From NCBI RefSeq assembly GCF_014284125.1, contig NZ_JACOFX010000001.1, positions 900,724 to 964,723 on the forward strand: a stretch of 64,000 bases of DNA, read 5' to 3'. Positions within the stretch are counted from its first letter, which is position 1, and each line of letters begins with the position of its first letter. The DNA comes from Undibacterium umbellatum. Its GTDB lineage: Bacteria > Pseudomonadota > Gammaproteobacteria > Burkholderiales > Burkholderiaceae_D. The translations under genes were made by a program, and so were the position numbers. Positions 53,655-64,000 of this stretch are shown one piece after another. The notes under the pieces were generated by a model that was not told where the DNA came from, did not search any database, and was given only the letters and a program-made list of their open reading frames with translations.

Positions 53655-55772
53655 ATGGCCAAGCGAATTCTCGTTGTTACGAATGTTGTTACTGATGCGC
53701 TTGCACTCCAGGACGCGCTGCGCAAAGCCCACGATGGCCCTTACGAAACCCAGTTTGCGAGCAGCCTCTCAAACGCACTTGAACAAATACAAAAAAAGCA
53801 GATTGACGCAATCCTGGTTGACCTGTCTTTGCCGGATAGTGAAGGCATAGCGACGTTCGAGGCCTTGTTTGAAGTGGCATCCAAAATCCCCATACTTACA
53901 CTTTGTGATTTGGACGACAGCCTGGCAGTCGAAGCGGTTGGACTAGGCGCGCAAGGCTATCTGACCAAGGGACATTTCTCCAGCTATCTGGTACCGCAAT
54001 CCCTGCGCAATATCATCCAGCGCAAAGCAGTTGAACAAGCGGCGTATATAGAAAAAGCGCGGGCAGAAATCACCCTTAACTCCATTAGCGATGCGGTGAT
54101 AGGTACTGATATGGCCGGCAATGTCGACTACCTGAATGTCGCCGCCGAGCACATGACCTTATGGAAACGTGAAGAAGCACAAGGCCAGTCCATCAATCTT
54201 GTCATGCCTCTGGTTCAGTGTGAAAATAAACAGGCAAAAGCCAATCCGATTATACAAGTATTGCGACAGGATAAAGCCACGACTTTAACCCCGGGAACCA
54301 TATTGCTCAGGCGTGATGGCAGTGAAGTGGCAATCGAAGATTCGACTGCTCCCATTCATGACTCTGAAGGCAATATGGCGGGTGCGGTGATGGTATTTCA
54401 TGATGTTTCGGCGACCCAGGCCATGGCTGTGAAGATGGCACATCTGGCGCAGCATGATTTCCTGACCAATCTGCCCAACCGCGCACTACTGAATGACCGT
54501 ATTGCCCAGGCAATCGGTTTGGCAAAGCGTCGTGAGACACATCTGGCCATACTTTTTCTTGATCTGGATAATTTCAAGCACATCAATGATTCACTGGGGC
54601 ACGCCATAGGTGATATGTTGTTAAAATCAGTCACCGAACGCCTATGTGCTTGTGTGCGCAGTTCAGATACTGTCAGCCGCCAGGGTGGCGATGAATTCGT
54701 GATCCTGGTGACAGATGATAAGTCTGCCGAGAATGCGGCCTATACAGCTGAGAAGCTATTGAAATCCCTGGCAGCACCGCACAGTATCAACAAACATGAA
54801 CTGTATGTCACCACCAGCATAGGTATCAGTTCTTACCCCGCTGATGGCACAGACGCAGAGACGCTGATCAAGAATGCAGACACTGCCATGTATCAGGCCA
54901 AGGAGAGGGGACGTAATAATTTCCAGTTCTTTAAACCGGAAATGAATGTGCGCGCAGTGGAACGGCAAGTCATAGAAGCCAATCTCAGGCTGGCATTAAT
55001 ACGCAATGAATTCTCGCTACACTATCAACCGAAGATCAATCTGGAAAGTGGTGCCATCACTGGTGCAGAAGCCTTGTTGCGCTGGGCGCACCCACAATGG
55101 GGCATGGTACCGCCCATACGTTTTATCCGCATAGCAGAAGACTGCGGTGTCATCGTACCGATAGGCCGCTGGGTCTTGCGTGAGGCTTGTGCACAAACCA
55201 AACAATGGCAGGATGACGGACTAACAATTGCAGCGATTTCGGTAAATATTTCTGCAGTTGAATTTCGTCGTCAGGATTTTGTTGAAGGTGTGCGGACGAT
55301 ACTTGCAGAGACAGGTCTCTCACCGAATTGCCTGCAGTTGGAAATTACCGAGAGTGTCCTGATGCACCATGCAGAAGGCAGTGTCGCGATCCTCCAGCAA
55401 CTGAAAGACATGGGTATACAACTGGCTGTCGATGATTTTGGTACGGGTTATTCCAGCTTGAGTTACTTGAATCAATTCCCGATTGATGTCTTGAAAATCG
55501 ACAAGTCCTTTGTAAACGATATCGGTGCGTCAAAAACTGATGGCGATGGTGGCATCGTCAGTGCCGTCATTGCGATGGGGAATAGTCTGAATCAGAAAGT
55601 AATTGCTGAGGGCATAGAAAAACAAGGGCAACTGTCTTTTTTAAAAGCCCAGCATTGCGAAGAAGGACAAGGCTATATTTTCAGCAGGCCACTGGCTGCA
55701 GAGCAATTCGCAAAACTACTGCGTCTGGGTGTTACGGCACATGTACCGATTTCTGCTGTTATGCCGAATTAA
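53655..55772 (+). CDS. REC-PAS-GGDEF-EAL c-di-GMP protein with degenerate receiver
   Basis: 705 residues. The receiver (1-120) keeps the phosphoacceptor Asp56 (LVDLSLPD) and Lys near 105 but has T9-N10-V11 where the Asp pair should be, so magnesium binding is doubtful. PAS (about 138-260), GGDEF (about 275-430) with intact QGGDEF and NLPNRALLNDRI, then EAL (about 450-690) with intact EALLRW and DDFGTGYSSL. Both catalytic sites look complete, so it could be bifunctional. The start at 53655 follows GGAGC. Confidence 0.92.
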   Translation: MAKRILVVTNVVTDALALQDALRKAHDGPYETQFASSLSNALEQIQKKQIDAILVDLSLPDSEGIATFEALFEVASKIPILTLCDLDDSLAVEAVGLGAQGYLTKGHFSSYLVPQSLRNIIQRKAVEQAAYIEKARAEITLNSISDAVIGTDMAGNVDYLNVAAEHMTLWKREEAQGQSINLVMPLVQCENKQAKANPIIQVLRQDKATTLTPGTILLRRDGSEVAIEDSTAPIHDSEGNMAGAVMVFHDVSATQAMAVKMAHLAQHDFLTNLPNRALLNDRIAQAIGLAKRRETHLAILFLDLDNFKHINDSLGHAIGDMLLKSVTERLCACVRSSDTVSRQGGDEFVILVTDDKSAENAAYTAEKLLKSLAAPHSINKHELYVTTSIGISSYPADGTDAETLIKNADTAMYQAKERGRNNFQFFKPEMNVRAVERQVIEANLRLALIRNEFSLHYQPKINLESGAITGAEALLRWAHPQWGMVPPIRFIRIAEDCGVIVPIGRWVLREACAQTKQWQDDGLTIAAISVNISAVEFRRQDFVEGVRTILAETGLSPNCLQLEITESVLMHHAEGSVAILQQLKDMGIQLAVDDFGTGYSSLSYLNQFPIDVLKIDKSFVNDIGASKTDGDGGIVSAVIAMGNSLNQKVIAEGIEKQGQLSFLKAQHCEEGQGYIFSRPLAAEQFAKLLRLGVTAHVPISAVMPN

Positions 55773-55794
55773 ACTGCTACAAAACACAGACGCA

Positions 55795-55828
55795 TAAAAA
55801 AACGGACATGCAAGCATGTCCGTTTTCA
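55795..55828. terminator. Bidirectional terminator between EAL protein gene and gcvP
   Basis: ACGGACATGC and GCATGTCCGT are a perfect 10-bp stem with a 2-base gap, A-run on one side and TTTT on the other, between convergent genes. Confidence 0.88.
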
Positions 55829-55850
55829 TTGACACCAAAGCCGTCAAAGC

Positions 55851-58739
55851 TTATTCGTAATCACTAACTGGTATGCAAGAGCAGAACAGATTACGATCAC
55901 CATAAACATTGTCGGCACGGCCAACCGGCGCAAAGTATTTATTCTTGCGCAGGGAAGCTACTGGATAAGCTGCCACTTCACGGCTGTAAGCATGTGACCA
56001 CTCATTGGCGATCAGCACTTCTGCTGTGTGTGGTGCATGTTTCAGCGGATTGTCCTTGGCATCGAATTCGCCACTGGCAACCTTGGCGATTTCTTCACGG
56101 ATGCTGATCATGGCATTAATGAAGCGATCAAGTTCAGCCTGTGATTCACTTTCTGTCGGTTCTATCATCAAGGTACCAGGCACAGGGAAGCTCATGGTCG
56201 GTGCGTGGAAACCAAAGTCGATGAGGCGTTTGGCCACGTCCTCATTGCTGATGCCAGTAGCATCTGTCAACGGACGAAGATCCAGTATGCATTCATGCGC
56301 TACCAGGCCATCATGACCACTGTACAGAACAGGGTAATGGGGTGCCAGGCGTTTGGCGATATAGTTAGCTGCCAGGATCGCTGTTTCTGTCGCGGCCTTC
56401 AAACCTTCAGAACCCATCATGGCGATATACATCCACGAGATAGGCAAGATGCTGGCAGAACCAAACGGTGCTGCGCTGACGGCAGAAATACCATCTTCAC
56501 CACGGACATAACCTGTTGATTTCTGGTTAGGCAAAAACTTCGCCAGATGCGCACCAACTGCAACTGGGCCTACGCCTGGGCCGCCACCACCGTGAGGGAT
56601 ACAGAAAGTCTTGTGCAAGTTCAGATGACTGACGTCGCCACCAAACTTGCCTGGTGCTGCTACGCCGACCAGCGCATTCATATTCGCGCCATCAACATAC
56701 ACCTGGCCACCGTGGCTGTGGACGATTTCACACAATTGCTGTATACCTTCTTCAAACACACCATGCGTGGATGGATAAGTCACCATCGCTGCAGCCAGGT
56801 TGGCGCTATGTTTCTCTGCCTTGGCTTGCAGGTCAGCCAGATCAACGTTACCGTTTTCATCGCAGGCAACAACGACCACGTCCATGCCTACCATGCTGGC
56901 AGATGCTGGATTGGTGCCATGGGCTGAAGACGGGATCAGGCAGATATTGCGGTGAGCTTCACCTCGAGAAGCGTGGTAAGCCTGTATCACCAGCAAGCCT
57001 GCATATTCACCTTGAGAACCGGCATTTGGTTGCAGGGACACGGCGTCGTAGCCGGTCGCTGCGCACAACATGGCTTCGAGCTGATTGATCATTTCGCGGT
57101 AACCGGTAGTCTGGTCATTTGGCGCGAATGGATGGATGCTTGAAAATTCTGGCCAGGTCACCGGGATCATTTCGCTGGTGGCATTCAACTTCATTGTGCA
57201 TGAACCCAGCGGTATCATGGTGCGGTCCAGCGCCAGGTCCTTGTCTGCCAGGCTGCGCAGGTAACGCAGCATTTCATGTTCTGCGTGATAGCGGTTGAAA
57301 GTTGGATGTGTCAGGTAAGTCGTGCCGCGTGTCAACTCTGCTGGATAGGCATCATTGACGCCTGCTTCTATCGCAGCAAAATCTGGCGCTGCGGTTACGC
57401 CGCTGGCCTTGGCGAAAATCGCCCACAGAGCTTCAACATCGGCACGTGTCACTGTTTCATCCAGAGAGACACCAACCTGTGTTGCGCTGATCTGGCGCAG
57501 GTTGTAGCCAGCAGCTTCAGCAGCCTGATGGTAGGCAGCAGCATTAGCGACGTTCACTGTCAGAGTGTCAAAGTAAGTTGTGTTGGCGATAGCCAGACCT
57601 TGTTGTTTGAAGCCGCCAGCCAGAACACCAGTCAGACGGTGTACGCGCAAGGCGATCTGGCGCAAGCCTGCAGGGCCGTGATAGACGGCATACATGGATG
57701 CAATCACTGCCAGCAAAACCTGGGCGGTACAGATATTCGATGTAGCTTTCTCGCGGCGGATATGCTGTTCACGTGTTTGCAGTGCCAGGCGATAAGCCTT
57801 GTTACCTTGAGCATCAATCGTCACGCCAACCAGACGACCTGGCATGCTGCGCTTGAACGCATCGCGTGTGCCCATGTAGCCTGCGTGCGGACCACCAAAG
57901 CCCAGTGGTACGCCAAAGCGCTGGCTGTTACCAACGACGACGTCAGCGCCCCATTCACCTGGGGAAGCGATCAGTGTCAGTGCCAGCAAATCGGCAGCAG
58001 CGATGACCATCGCACCCTTGGCATGCAAGGTGGCAGCAAATTCGCGGTAATCGCGGATGGCGCCATCAACGCCAGGGTATTGTAGCAAGATACCAAAGCA
58101 ATCATTATCCAGCGCTTCTGTACCTGTACAAGTACGCACTTCTATACCCAGCGGCTTGGCGCGAGTTTCGATAATTTCGCGGGTCTGTGGCAACACATCG
58201 TCGCCAACATAAAACACATTTGATTTGGACTTGCCTACGCGCTGTATCAGCGTCATCGCTTCAGCTGCAGCCGTGCCTTCGTCGAGCATGGATGCGTTGG
58301 CAATGTCCATGCCAGTCAGGTCAGTGATGACTTGCTGAAAGTTCAAAATGGCTTCCAGACGACCTTGTGAAATCTCTGGCTGGTATGGCGTATAAGCCGT
58401 ATACCAGGCAGGGTTTTCAAAGATATTGCGCAGGATCACGCCAGGTGTATGCGTGTTGTAATAACCCTGACCGATCAAGGATTTCAGTACACGGTTTTTC
58501 GACGCCAGTGCCTTCAATGTTGCCAGTGCTTCCTGTTCGGATTTGGCTTCTGTGAATTGCGCCAGTGGCAGCACATCGTGACGGCGAATATTGGCCGGAA
58601 CGATGGCATCAATCAGGGCTGTGCGGTCAGCATAGCCCAGGGTTTTCAGCATGGCGGCTTGTTCTGCTTCAGAAGGGCCGATATGGCGAGCGATGAAAGC
58701 GTCGTGCGCTTCCAGTTGAGTCAGTGAAGGACGGGTCAT
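55851..58739 (-). CDS. gcvP: Glycine dehydrogenase (decarboxylating), P protein
   Basis: 962 residues, the full two-domain P protein. The N-terminus has [20 protein letters not shown]; the PLP-binding Lys is in [16 protein letters not shown] near residue 710. It decarboxylates glycine and passes the aminomethyl group to lipoyl-GcvH. Last gene of the gcvT-gcvH-gcvP unit, separated from gcvH by a 278-bp gap filled by a palindromic repeat. Confidence 0.97.
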   Translation of the reverse strand: MTRPSLTQLEAHDAFIARHIGPSEAEQAAMLKTLGYADRTALIDAIVPANIRRHDVLPLAQFTEAKSEQEALATLKALASKNRVLKSLIGQGYYNTHTPGVILRNIFENPAWYTAYTPYQPEISQGRLEAILNFQQVITDLTGMDIANASMLDEGTAAAEAMTLIQRVGKSKSNVFYVGDDVLPQTREIIETRAKPLGIEVRTCTGTEALDNDCFGILLQYPGVDGAIRDYREFAATLHAKGAMVIAAADLLALTLIASPGEWGADVVVGNSQRFGVPLGFGGPHAGYMGTRDAFKRSMPGRLVGVTIDAQGNKAYRLALQTREQHIRREKATSNICTAQVLLAVIASMYAVYHGPAGLRQIALRVHRLTGVLAGGFKQQGLAIANTTYFDTLTVNVANAAAYHQAAEAAGYNLRQISATQVGVSLDETVTRADVEALWAIFAKASGVTAAPDFAAIEAGVNDAYPAELTRGTTYLTHPTFNRYHAEHEMLRYLRSLADKDLALDRTMIPLGSCTMKLNATSEMIPVTWPEFSSIHPFAPNDQTTGYREMINQLEAMLCAATGYDAVSLQPNAGSQGEYAGLLVIQAYHASRGEAHRNICLIPSSAHGTNPASASMVGMDVVVVACDENGNVDLADLQAKAEKHSANLAAAMVTYPSTHGVFEEGIQQLCEIVHSHGGQVYVDGANMNALVGVAAPGKFGGDVSHLNLHKTFCIPHGGGGPGVGPVAVGAHLAKFLPNQKSTGYVRGEDGISAVSAAPFGSASILPISWMYIAMMGSEGLKAATETAILAANYIAKRLAPHYPVLYSGHDGLVAHECILDLRPLTDATGISNEDVAKRLIDFGFHAPTMSFPVPGTLMIEPTESESQAELDRFINAMISIREEIAKVASGEFDAKDNPLKHAPHTAEVLIANEWSHAYSREVAAYPVASLRKNKYFAPVGRADNVYGDRNLFCSCIPVSDYE

Positions 58740-58840
58740 GGTATATGGGGTACAGAAGAGTAACGTGGAATATCAGGCGGAGCTATGCAGGGCAAACCGC
58801 ATTCAGGCAAATCCATATTAAAAGAGGCGACTTTGGTGAA

Positions 58841-58988
58841 CTGCAATGGCTAAAACGGCAGTGCCTCTCGCGCCCTTGGCGATCATGGCTGCGTTGCAAA
58901 TGCTCGCGATAGCTTACTATCGCTGCGCTTTGCGCCTTGCCCTGATCACCAAGATGCGCGCCTTTCACTTTCGTTTTAGCCATTACAG
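58841..58988. repeat. Palindromic repeat element, copy 2, between gcvH and gcvP
   Basis: A 13-bp perfect inverted repeat AATGGCTAAAACG (58845-58857 and 58972-58984), extended outward by CTG/CAG with one mismatch, bounds about 148 bp. The centre is a hairpin GCGATAG-CTTA-CTATCGC (58906-58923). On the minus strand it is flanked by GGCGCAAAGCGCA and GAGCATTTGCAAC, matching the flanks of the hairpin in the element at 2178-2337. No coding function supported. Confidence 0.65.
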
Positions 58989-59017
58989 TCCACCGGCTAC
59001 CTGTTTTAACTACATAA

Positions 59018-59395
59018 TCAAGCGATGTTCTTGGCGTAAGCTTCAGCATTCATCAAGGCATCAACATCAGCGATATTTGCTGGCTTCAGTTTGAACAGCC
59101 ATGCTGCAAACGCATCAGCGTTGATGGATTCTGGTGCATCGGCCAGTGCTTCATTGATACCTACAACTTCACCAGTCACCGGTGCATAAATATCGCCAGC
59201 TGCCTTGACAGATTCAACCACTGCGCAATCCTTGCCAGCTTCGAGTGCTGTGCCAACTTTAGGCAAGTCAACGAAAACGATATCGCCCAAAGCATCTTGA
59301 GCGAACTCAGTAATGCCGACAGTGATGGTGCCGTCTGCTTCTGTGCGTACCCATTCGTGGGATGTTGTGTATTTCAGGTCTGCTGGTACGTTCAT
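59018..59395 (-). CDS. gcvH: Glycine cleavage system H protein
   Basis: 125 residues; the lipoyl-attachment site is Lys64 in [17 protein letters not shown] at the N-terminus is the family signature. The start at 59395 has GGAG 8 bases before it; an in-frame ATG 12 bases upstream lies in the ribosome site. It shuttles the aminomethyl group between P and T proteins. Confidence 0.97.
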   Translation of the reverse strand: MNVPADLKYTTSHEWVRTEADGTITVGITEFAQDALGDIVFVDLPKVGTALEAGKDCAVVESVKAAGDIYAPVTGEVVGINEALADAPESINADAFAAWLFKLKPANIADVDALMNAEAYAKNIA

Positions 59396-59455
59396 GATGG
59401 ACTCCAAATAAGTAAATTGTTTTAAATAATAGTCAGTACAAGCTGCGGATGAAAA

Positions 59456-60586
59456 TCATGCAGCCAGGATTTTGCCATTACGGACGAAAGGCAGTTTGAC
59501 CACAGATGCTGCCAATTGCTTGTCACGGATAACAACATGCACAGTATCGCCTACAGACACGCCCATAGGCAAACGCGCCAGTGCAATTGCCTGTTCCATG
59601 GTCGGGCTGAAAGTACCGCTGGTGATTTCGCCTTCACCTTGCGCACAAACCACTTTTTGATGGGCGCGCAGGATGCCGCCTTTTTCACGCAGGATCAGTC
59701 CCAGGAACTGGGCATTCTGTCCTTGTGTTTGCAGCGCTTGCTTGCCTACGAAATCACGCTCGCTGACCAGATCGATAGTCCAGGCCAGACCAGCATCGAG
59801 CGGGTTGACTGTTTCATCCATATCCTGGCCATACAAATTCATGCCAGCTTCCAGACGCAGAGTGTCACGCGCACCGAGGCCAGCAGGTTTGACACCTGCT
59901 GCTACCAAGGCATTCCAAAAATCAGTTACGCGGTCGGCGGAAACAGCAATCTCGAAACCGTCTTCACCGGTATAACCAGTGCGTGCCACCATGACTTCAC
60001 CAAAGGAAGTGTCGGCAACGATAACTGCGTTAAAAGGTTTGATTTCTGCACTGGCTGCTTTGGTTTCTGGCAAGACTTCCCATGCTTTGGCGCGGGCATT
60101 CGGGCCTTGCACTGCCACCAGAGCAAAGGCATTCGCGCCATCGCGGCGCTGGGTAATCGTCAGGCCGCTATTGGTTTCTGCATTGCGGGCATTCATCCAG
60201 GCGATGTCTTTTTCTGCCGTGCCAGCATTGACGACGAGACGGAACCAGTTTTCGCTAAAGAAATAAATGATAAGGTCGTCGATGACCGTGCCTTCAGGCT
60301 TCAACATGCAGGAATACAGGGCCTTGCCCGCTACCTGCAATTTATCGACATTATTTGCCACCAGGCCACGCAGGAAGCCGCGTACATTCTCGCCCTGCAA
60401 ATCAACGACGCACATATGGGATACATCAAACATGCCGCAATCAGTGCGCACTGCATGATGTTCTTCGATTTGGGAACCATAGTTGACAGGCATGTCCCAG
60501 CCGCCAAAATCAACCATTTTTGCACCAGCCGCACGATGGGCTGCATTGAGGGGAGTTGCCTTGAGTGATGTCGCTGCTTGCGTCAT
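59456..60586 (-). CDS. gcvT: Aminomethyltransferase (glycine cleavage T protein)
   Basis: 376 residues. [15 protein letters not shown] at the N-terminus, MFDVSHM and [13 protein letters not shown] are conserved T-protein blocks. It transfers the one-carbon unit to tetrahydrofolate. First gene of the operon, behind a tandem glycine riboswitch. Confidence 0.97.
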   Translation of the reverse strand: MTQAATSLKATPLNAAHRAAGAKMVDFGGWDMPVNYGSQIEEHHAVRTDCGMFDVSHMCVVDLQGENVRGFLRGLVANNVDKLQVAGKALYSCMLKPEGTVIDDLIIYFFSENWFRLVVNAGTAEKDIAWMNARNAETNSGLTITQRRDGANAFALVAVQGPNARAKAWEVLPETKAASAEIKPFNAVIVADTSFGEVMVARTGYTGEDGFEIAVSADRVTDFWNALVAAGVKPAGLGARDTLRLEAGMNLYGQDMDETVNPLDAGLAWTIDLVSERDFVGKQALQTQGQNAQFLGLILREKGGILRAHQKVVCAQGEGEITSGTFSPTMEQAIALARLPMGVSVGDTVHVVIRDKQLAASVVKLPFVRNGKILAA

Positions 60587-60659
60587 GAGTGCCTCGTTAC
60601 CAGATTGAAGGGACGAACAAACGCATGCCGGCGAAGAGACGCCACATGCGCTGAAATCG

Positions 60660-60880
60660 CATACCCCTCTGTCCTGGTACCTGAGAGATTACGGGAGCTA
60701 TGTATGTTTGCTGCCCGCGCGCACCTTCGGTGGGTAGTCCGGCGACTTGCTCTGCCGCTACCGCTCTCCAGAGTTGGGGCAACTTTTAACTACCCCGTTG
60801 ATCGGTCCTTTTGCCTGAGAGTTTTTTGGGTATTAGCCCCTTCGGCGGTAACTTTCGTTACGCTCTCCCGATCAAGTAGC
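60660..60880 (-). ncRNA. Tandem glycine riboswitch upstream of gcvT
   Basis: On the minus strand, aptamer 1 (about 60800-60875) has GGGAGAG, CGCCGAAGGGG and CTCTCAGGCAAAAGGAC. Aptamer 2 (about 60664-60775) has CTGGAGAG, CACCGAAGGTG and CTCTCAGGTACCAGGAC. These are the class-defining conserved blocks. The two aptamers are joined by a short linker, and the expression platform precedes the gcvT start by about 75 bases. Glycine binding turns on gcvTHP expression in known cases. Confidence 0.96.
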
Positions 60881-60883
60881 GCG

Positions 60884-60889
60884 ATTATA
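60884..60889 (-). promoter_or_regulatory. -10 element of the gcvT promoter
   Basis: TATAAT on the minus strand, just before aptamer 1 begins. No good -35 hexamer is seen at 16-18 bp. Confidence 0.55.
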
Positions 60890-61257
60890 TAAGGCTTGCA
60901 AGGGCTTGGATAGTTGAGCTTGGAAATATTTACAGAAAAATGACTTCCCCAAACAAACCAATTGCCGAATTGATAAATAAATATCTGATAAAAACACCTC
61001 TATATTTATCTCTTTAGCATGAATTCTCGTGTGGCATAGCATATTAAGTTCATTAGAAGCTATGTCGCCTGGAAATAAAATCAGAAACCAAAGACCCAGA
61101 GTAAAAGCAGAGCTTTCGCTTGTTCTTGCTGTTCTTGCTTTTCTCGGAGCGACTCTGTGTCTGGGTGCCTCATTGTTGAGAGGTCTTGACCTTGTTTTTG
61201 ATCTTGTTTTTGATCTTGTTTTTGTTTGTTATTTTTGTTTTTGTTGCGCGCACAAAA
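60890..61257. other. Gap between riboswitch promoter and rrn terminator
   Basis: About 370 bp. It contains 2.75 copies of a 12-bp tandem repeat CTTGTTTTTGAT at 61191-61223, low-complexity T-rich sequence. No credible gene; short open frames here are low complexity. Confidence 0.6.
61191..61223. repeat. 12-bp tandem repeat (2.75 copies)
   Basis: CTTGTTTTTGAT at 61191-61202 and 61203-61214, then CTTGTTTTT at 61215-61223, downstream of the rrn terminator. Confidence 0.9.
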
Positions 61258-61290
61258 GCAAAACCCCCGCTTAACTGAATAAGCGGGGGT
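61258..61290 (-). terminator. rrn operon terminator
   Basis: ACCCCCGCTTA and TAAGCGGGGGT form a strong stem; on the minus strand it is followed by TTTTGCTTTTG. It lies 14 bp after the 5S gene. Confidence 0.93.
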
Positions 61291-61303
61291 ATGCGGAATA
61301 AAA

Positions 61304-61418
61304 GCCTGACGATAACCTACTTTCACACTGGTTGCAGCACTATCATTGGCGCGTAATCGTTTCACGGTCCTGTTCGGGATGGGAAGGGGTGGTACCGATT
61401 AGCTATGGTCATCAGGCA
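61304..61418 (-). rRNA. rrf: 5S ribosomal RNA
   Basis: The minus strand begins GCCTGATGACCATAG and contains the conserved CCCATCCCGAACAG and the end GTTATCGTCAGGC, pairing with the 5' end. Length about 114 nt, normal for 5S. Last gene of the rrn operon. Confidence 0.96.
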
Positions 61419-61671
61419 TAACTTGTTGATTGATTGTTCTTCACGCTGAGCTGTGAGGAGCAAAAAATCCAATTCAGAAGAAGTGTCGTAGAGTGTGCGT
61501 CAGAGGTGAGTCTTCGCACTAATCAAGAATTTGTTTTGTCACAGCAAGCGAGACCATCGCTTGAGGTAGTGGTTGTGACTGCTGTCGAACTAGCCTGTTG
61601 TTTCCACAACTGGCACATTTCGCAAACACTTCACAATACTTGTCGTAGCCTACAACCTGCTAAGGTTATAG
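61419..61671 (-). other. 23S-5S spacer
   Basis: About 253 bp with no tRNA seen. It probably forms long-range processing stems, not resolved by eye. Confidence 0.7.

Positions 61672-64000
<2,329 letters not shown>

Noticed and set aside
57276..58085. Plus-strand open frame of about 269 codons over gcvP
   Set aside because: Antisense to gcvP, Cys-rich, no ribosome site or recognisable domain.
59516..60568. Long plus-strand open frame (about 350 codons) over gcvT
   Set aside because: It is antisense to an unmistakable aminomethyltransferase; its product is Cys/His-rich without family features.
60578..60892. Plus-strand frame across the gcvT leader
   Set aside because: The sequence is the tandem glycine riboswitch read on the opposite strand.
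61029..61274. Short open frame near the rrn terminator
   Set aside because: Its C-terminal part is the translation of a T-rich tandem repeat and it runs into the rrn terminator.

Overview
The window reads as chromosome of a betaproteobacterium of the order Burkholderiales, most likely family Oxalobacteraceae (Undibacterium/Herbaspirillum-like). This rests on a complete AcnD/PrpF-type methylcitrate cluster under a sigma-54 PrpR regulator, a CysB-type regulator, tandem glycine riboswitch plus gcvTHP, moderate GC, and an rrn operon of proteobacterial type. Family placement is inference from gene style; no alignment was run.

Left end (1-1366): a cut-off RsbQ-like alpha/beta hydrolase, then a graveyard. 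It holds remnants of a type I secretion ABC ATPase and its HlyD adaptor (with an in-frame stop), abutted by the 3' remnant of an IS630-type transposase. 1367-6364 is an acyl-CoA/beta-oxidation block (enoyl-CoA hydratase/isomerase, hotdog thioesterase, thiolase, FadJ/FadB-type trifunctional enzyme). 6.5-13 kb holds a beta-CASP nuclease with a TTG start, a CapA-like protein, a ferredoxin, a zinc-ribbon protein, an SCP2 protein and an overlapping CysB-HAD-methyltransferase operon. 13.1-24.1 kb: a patatin type Vd autotransporter, a LivK-type binding protein, a fumarylacetoacetase-family hydrolase, a chemoreceptor, a calcium-loop protein with a hexanucleotide repeat, a DUF885 protein and an HDOD protein.

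24.2-35.4 kb is the propionate (2-methylcitrate) locus: prpB-prpC-GNAT-acnD-prpF-PQ-loop membrane protein-prpE on the minus strand, with prpR divergent. A textbook sigma-54 promoter lies before prpB, and a cluster of TGAAACAT half-sites lies in the intergenic region, the last one overlapping the prpR start codon. 35.5-37.5 kb is a CheY/CheC/diguanylate-cyclase operon with overlapping genes. 37.6-41 kb is a four-gene ABC importer of the putative selenate/phosphonate type.

41-49 kb is the most interesting accessory block: a YfcC-family transporter, an aspartoacylase/desuccinylase-family metallohydrolase, an RpiR-family regulator, a TonB-dependent receptor and an exported cyanophycinase. Read together they look like a scavenging locus for cyanophycin or related Asp/Arg material (inference). 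49.2-55.8 kb: a Cache chemoreceptor with a convergent unknown gene, a small TonB-like protein, and a REC-PAS-GGDEF-EAL protein.

The right end (55.8-64 kb) holds gcvP, gcvH and gcvT on the minus strand behind a tandem glycine riboswitch. It closes with the 3' end of an rrn operon (23S partial, 5S, terminator), also on the minus strand. Two imperfect palindromic elements (about 2178-2337 and 58841-58988) share flanking sequence around different but self-complementary central hairpins, and may belong to one undescribed repeat family.
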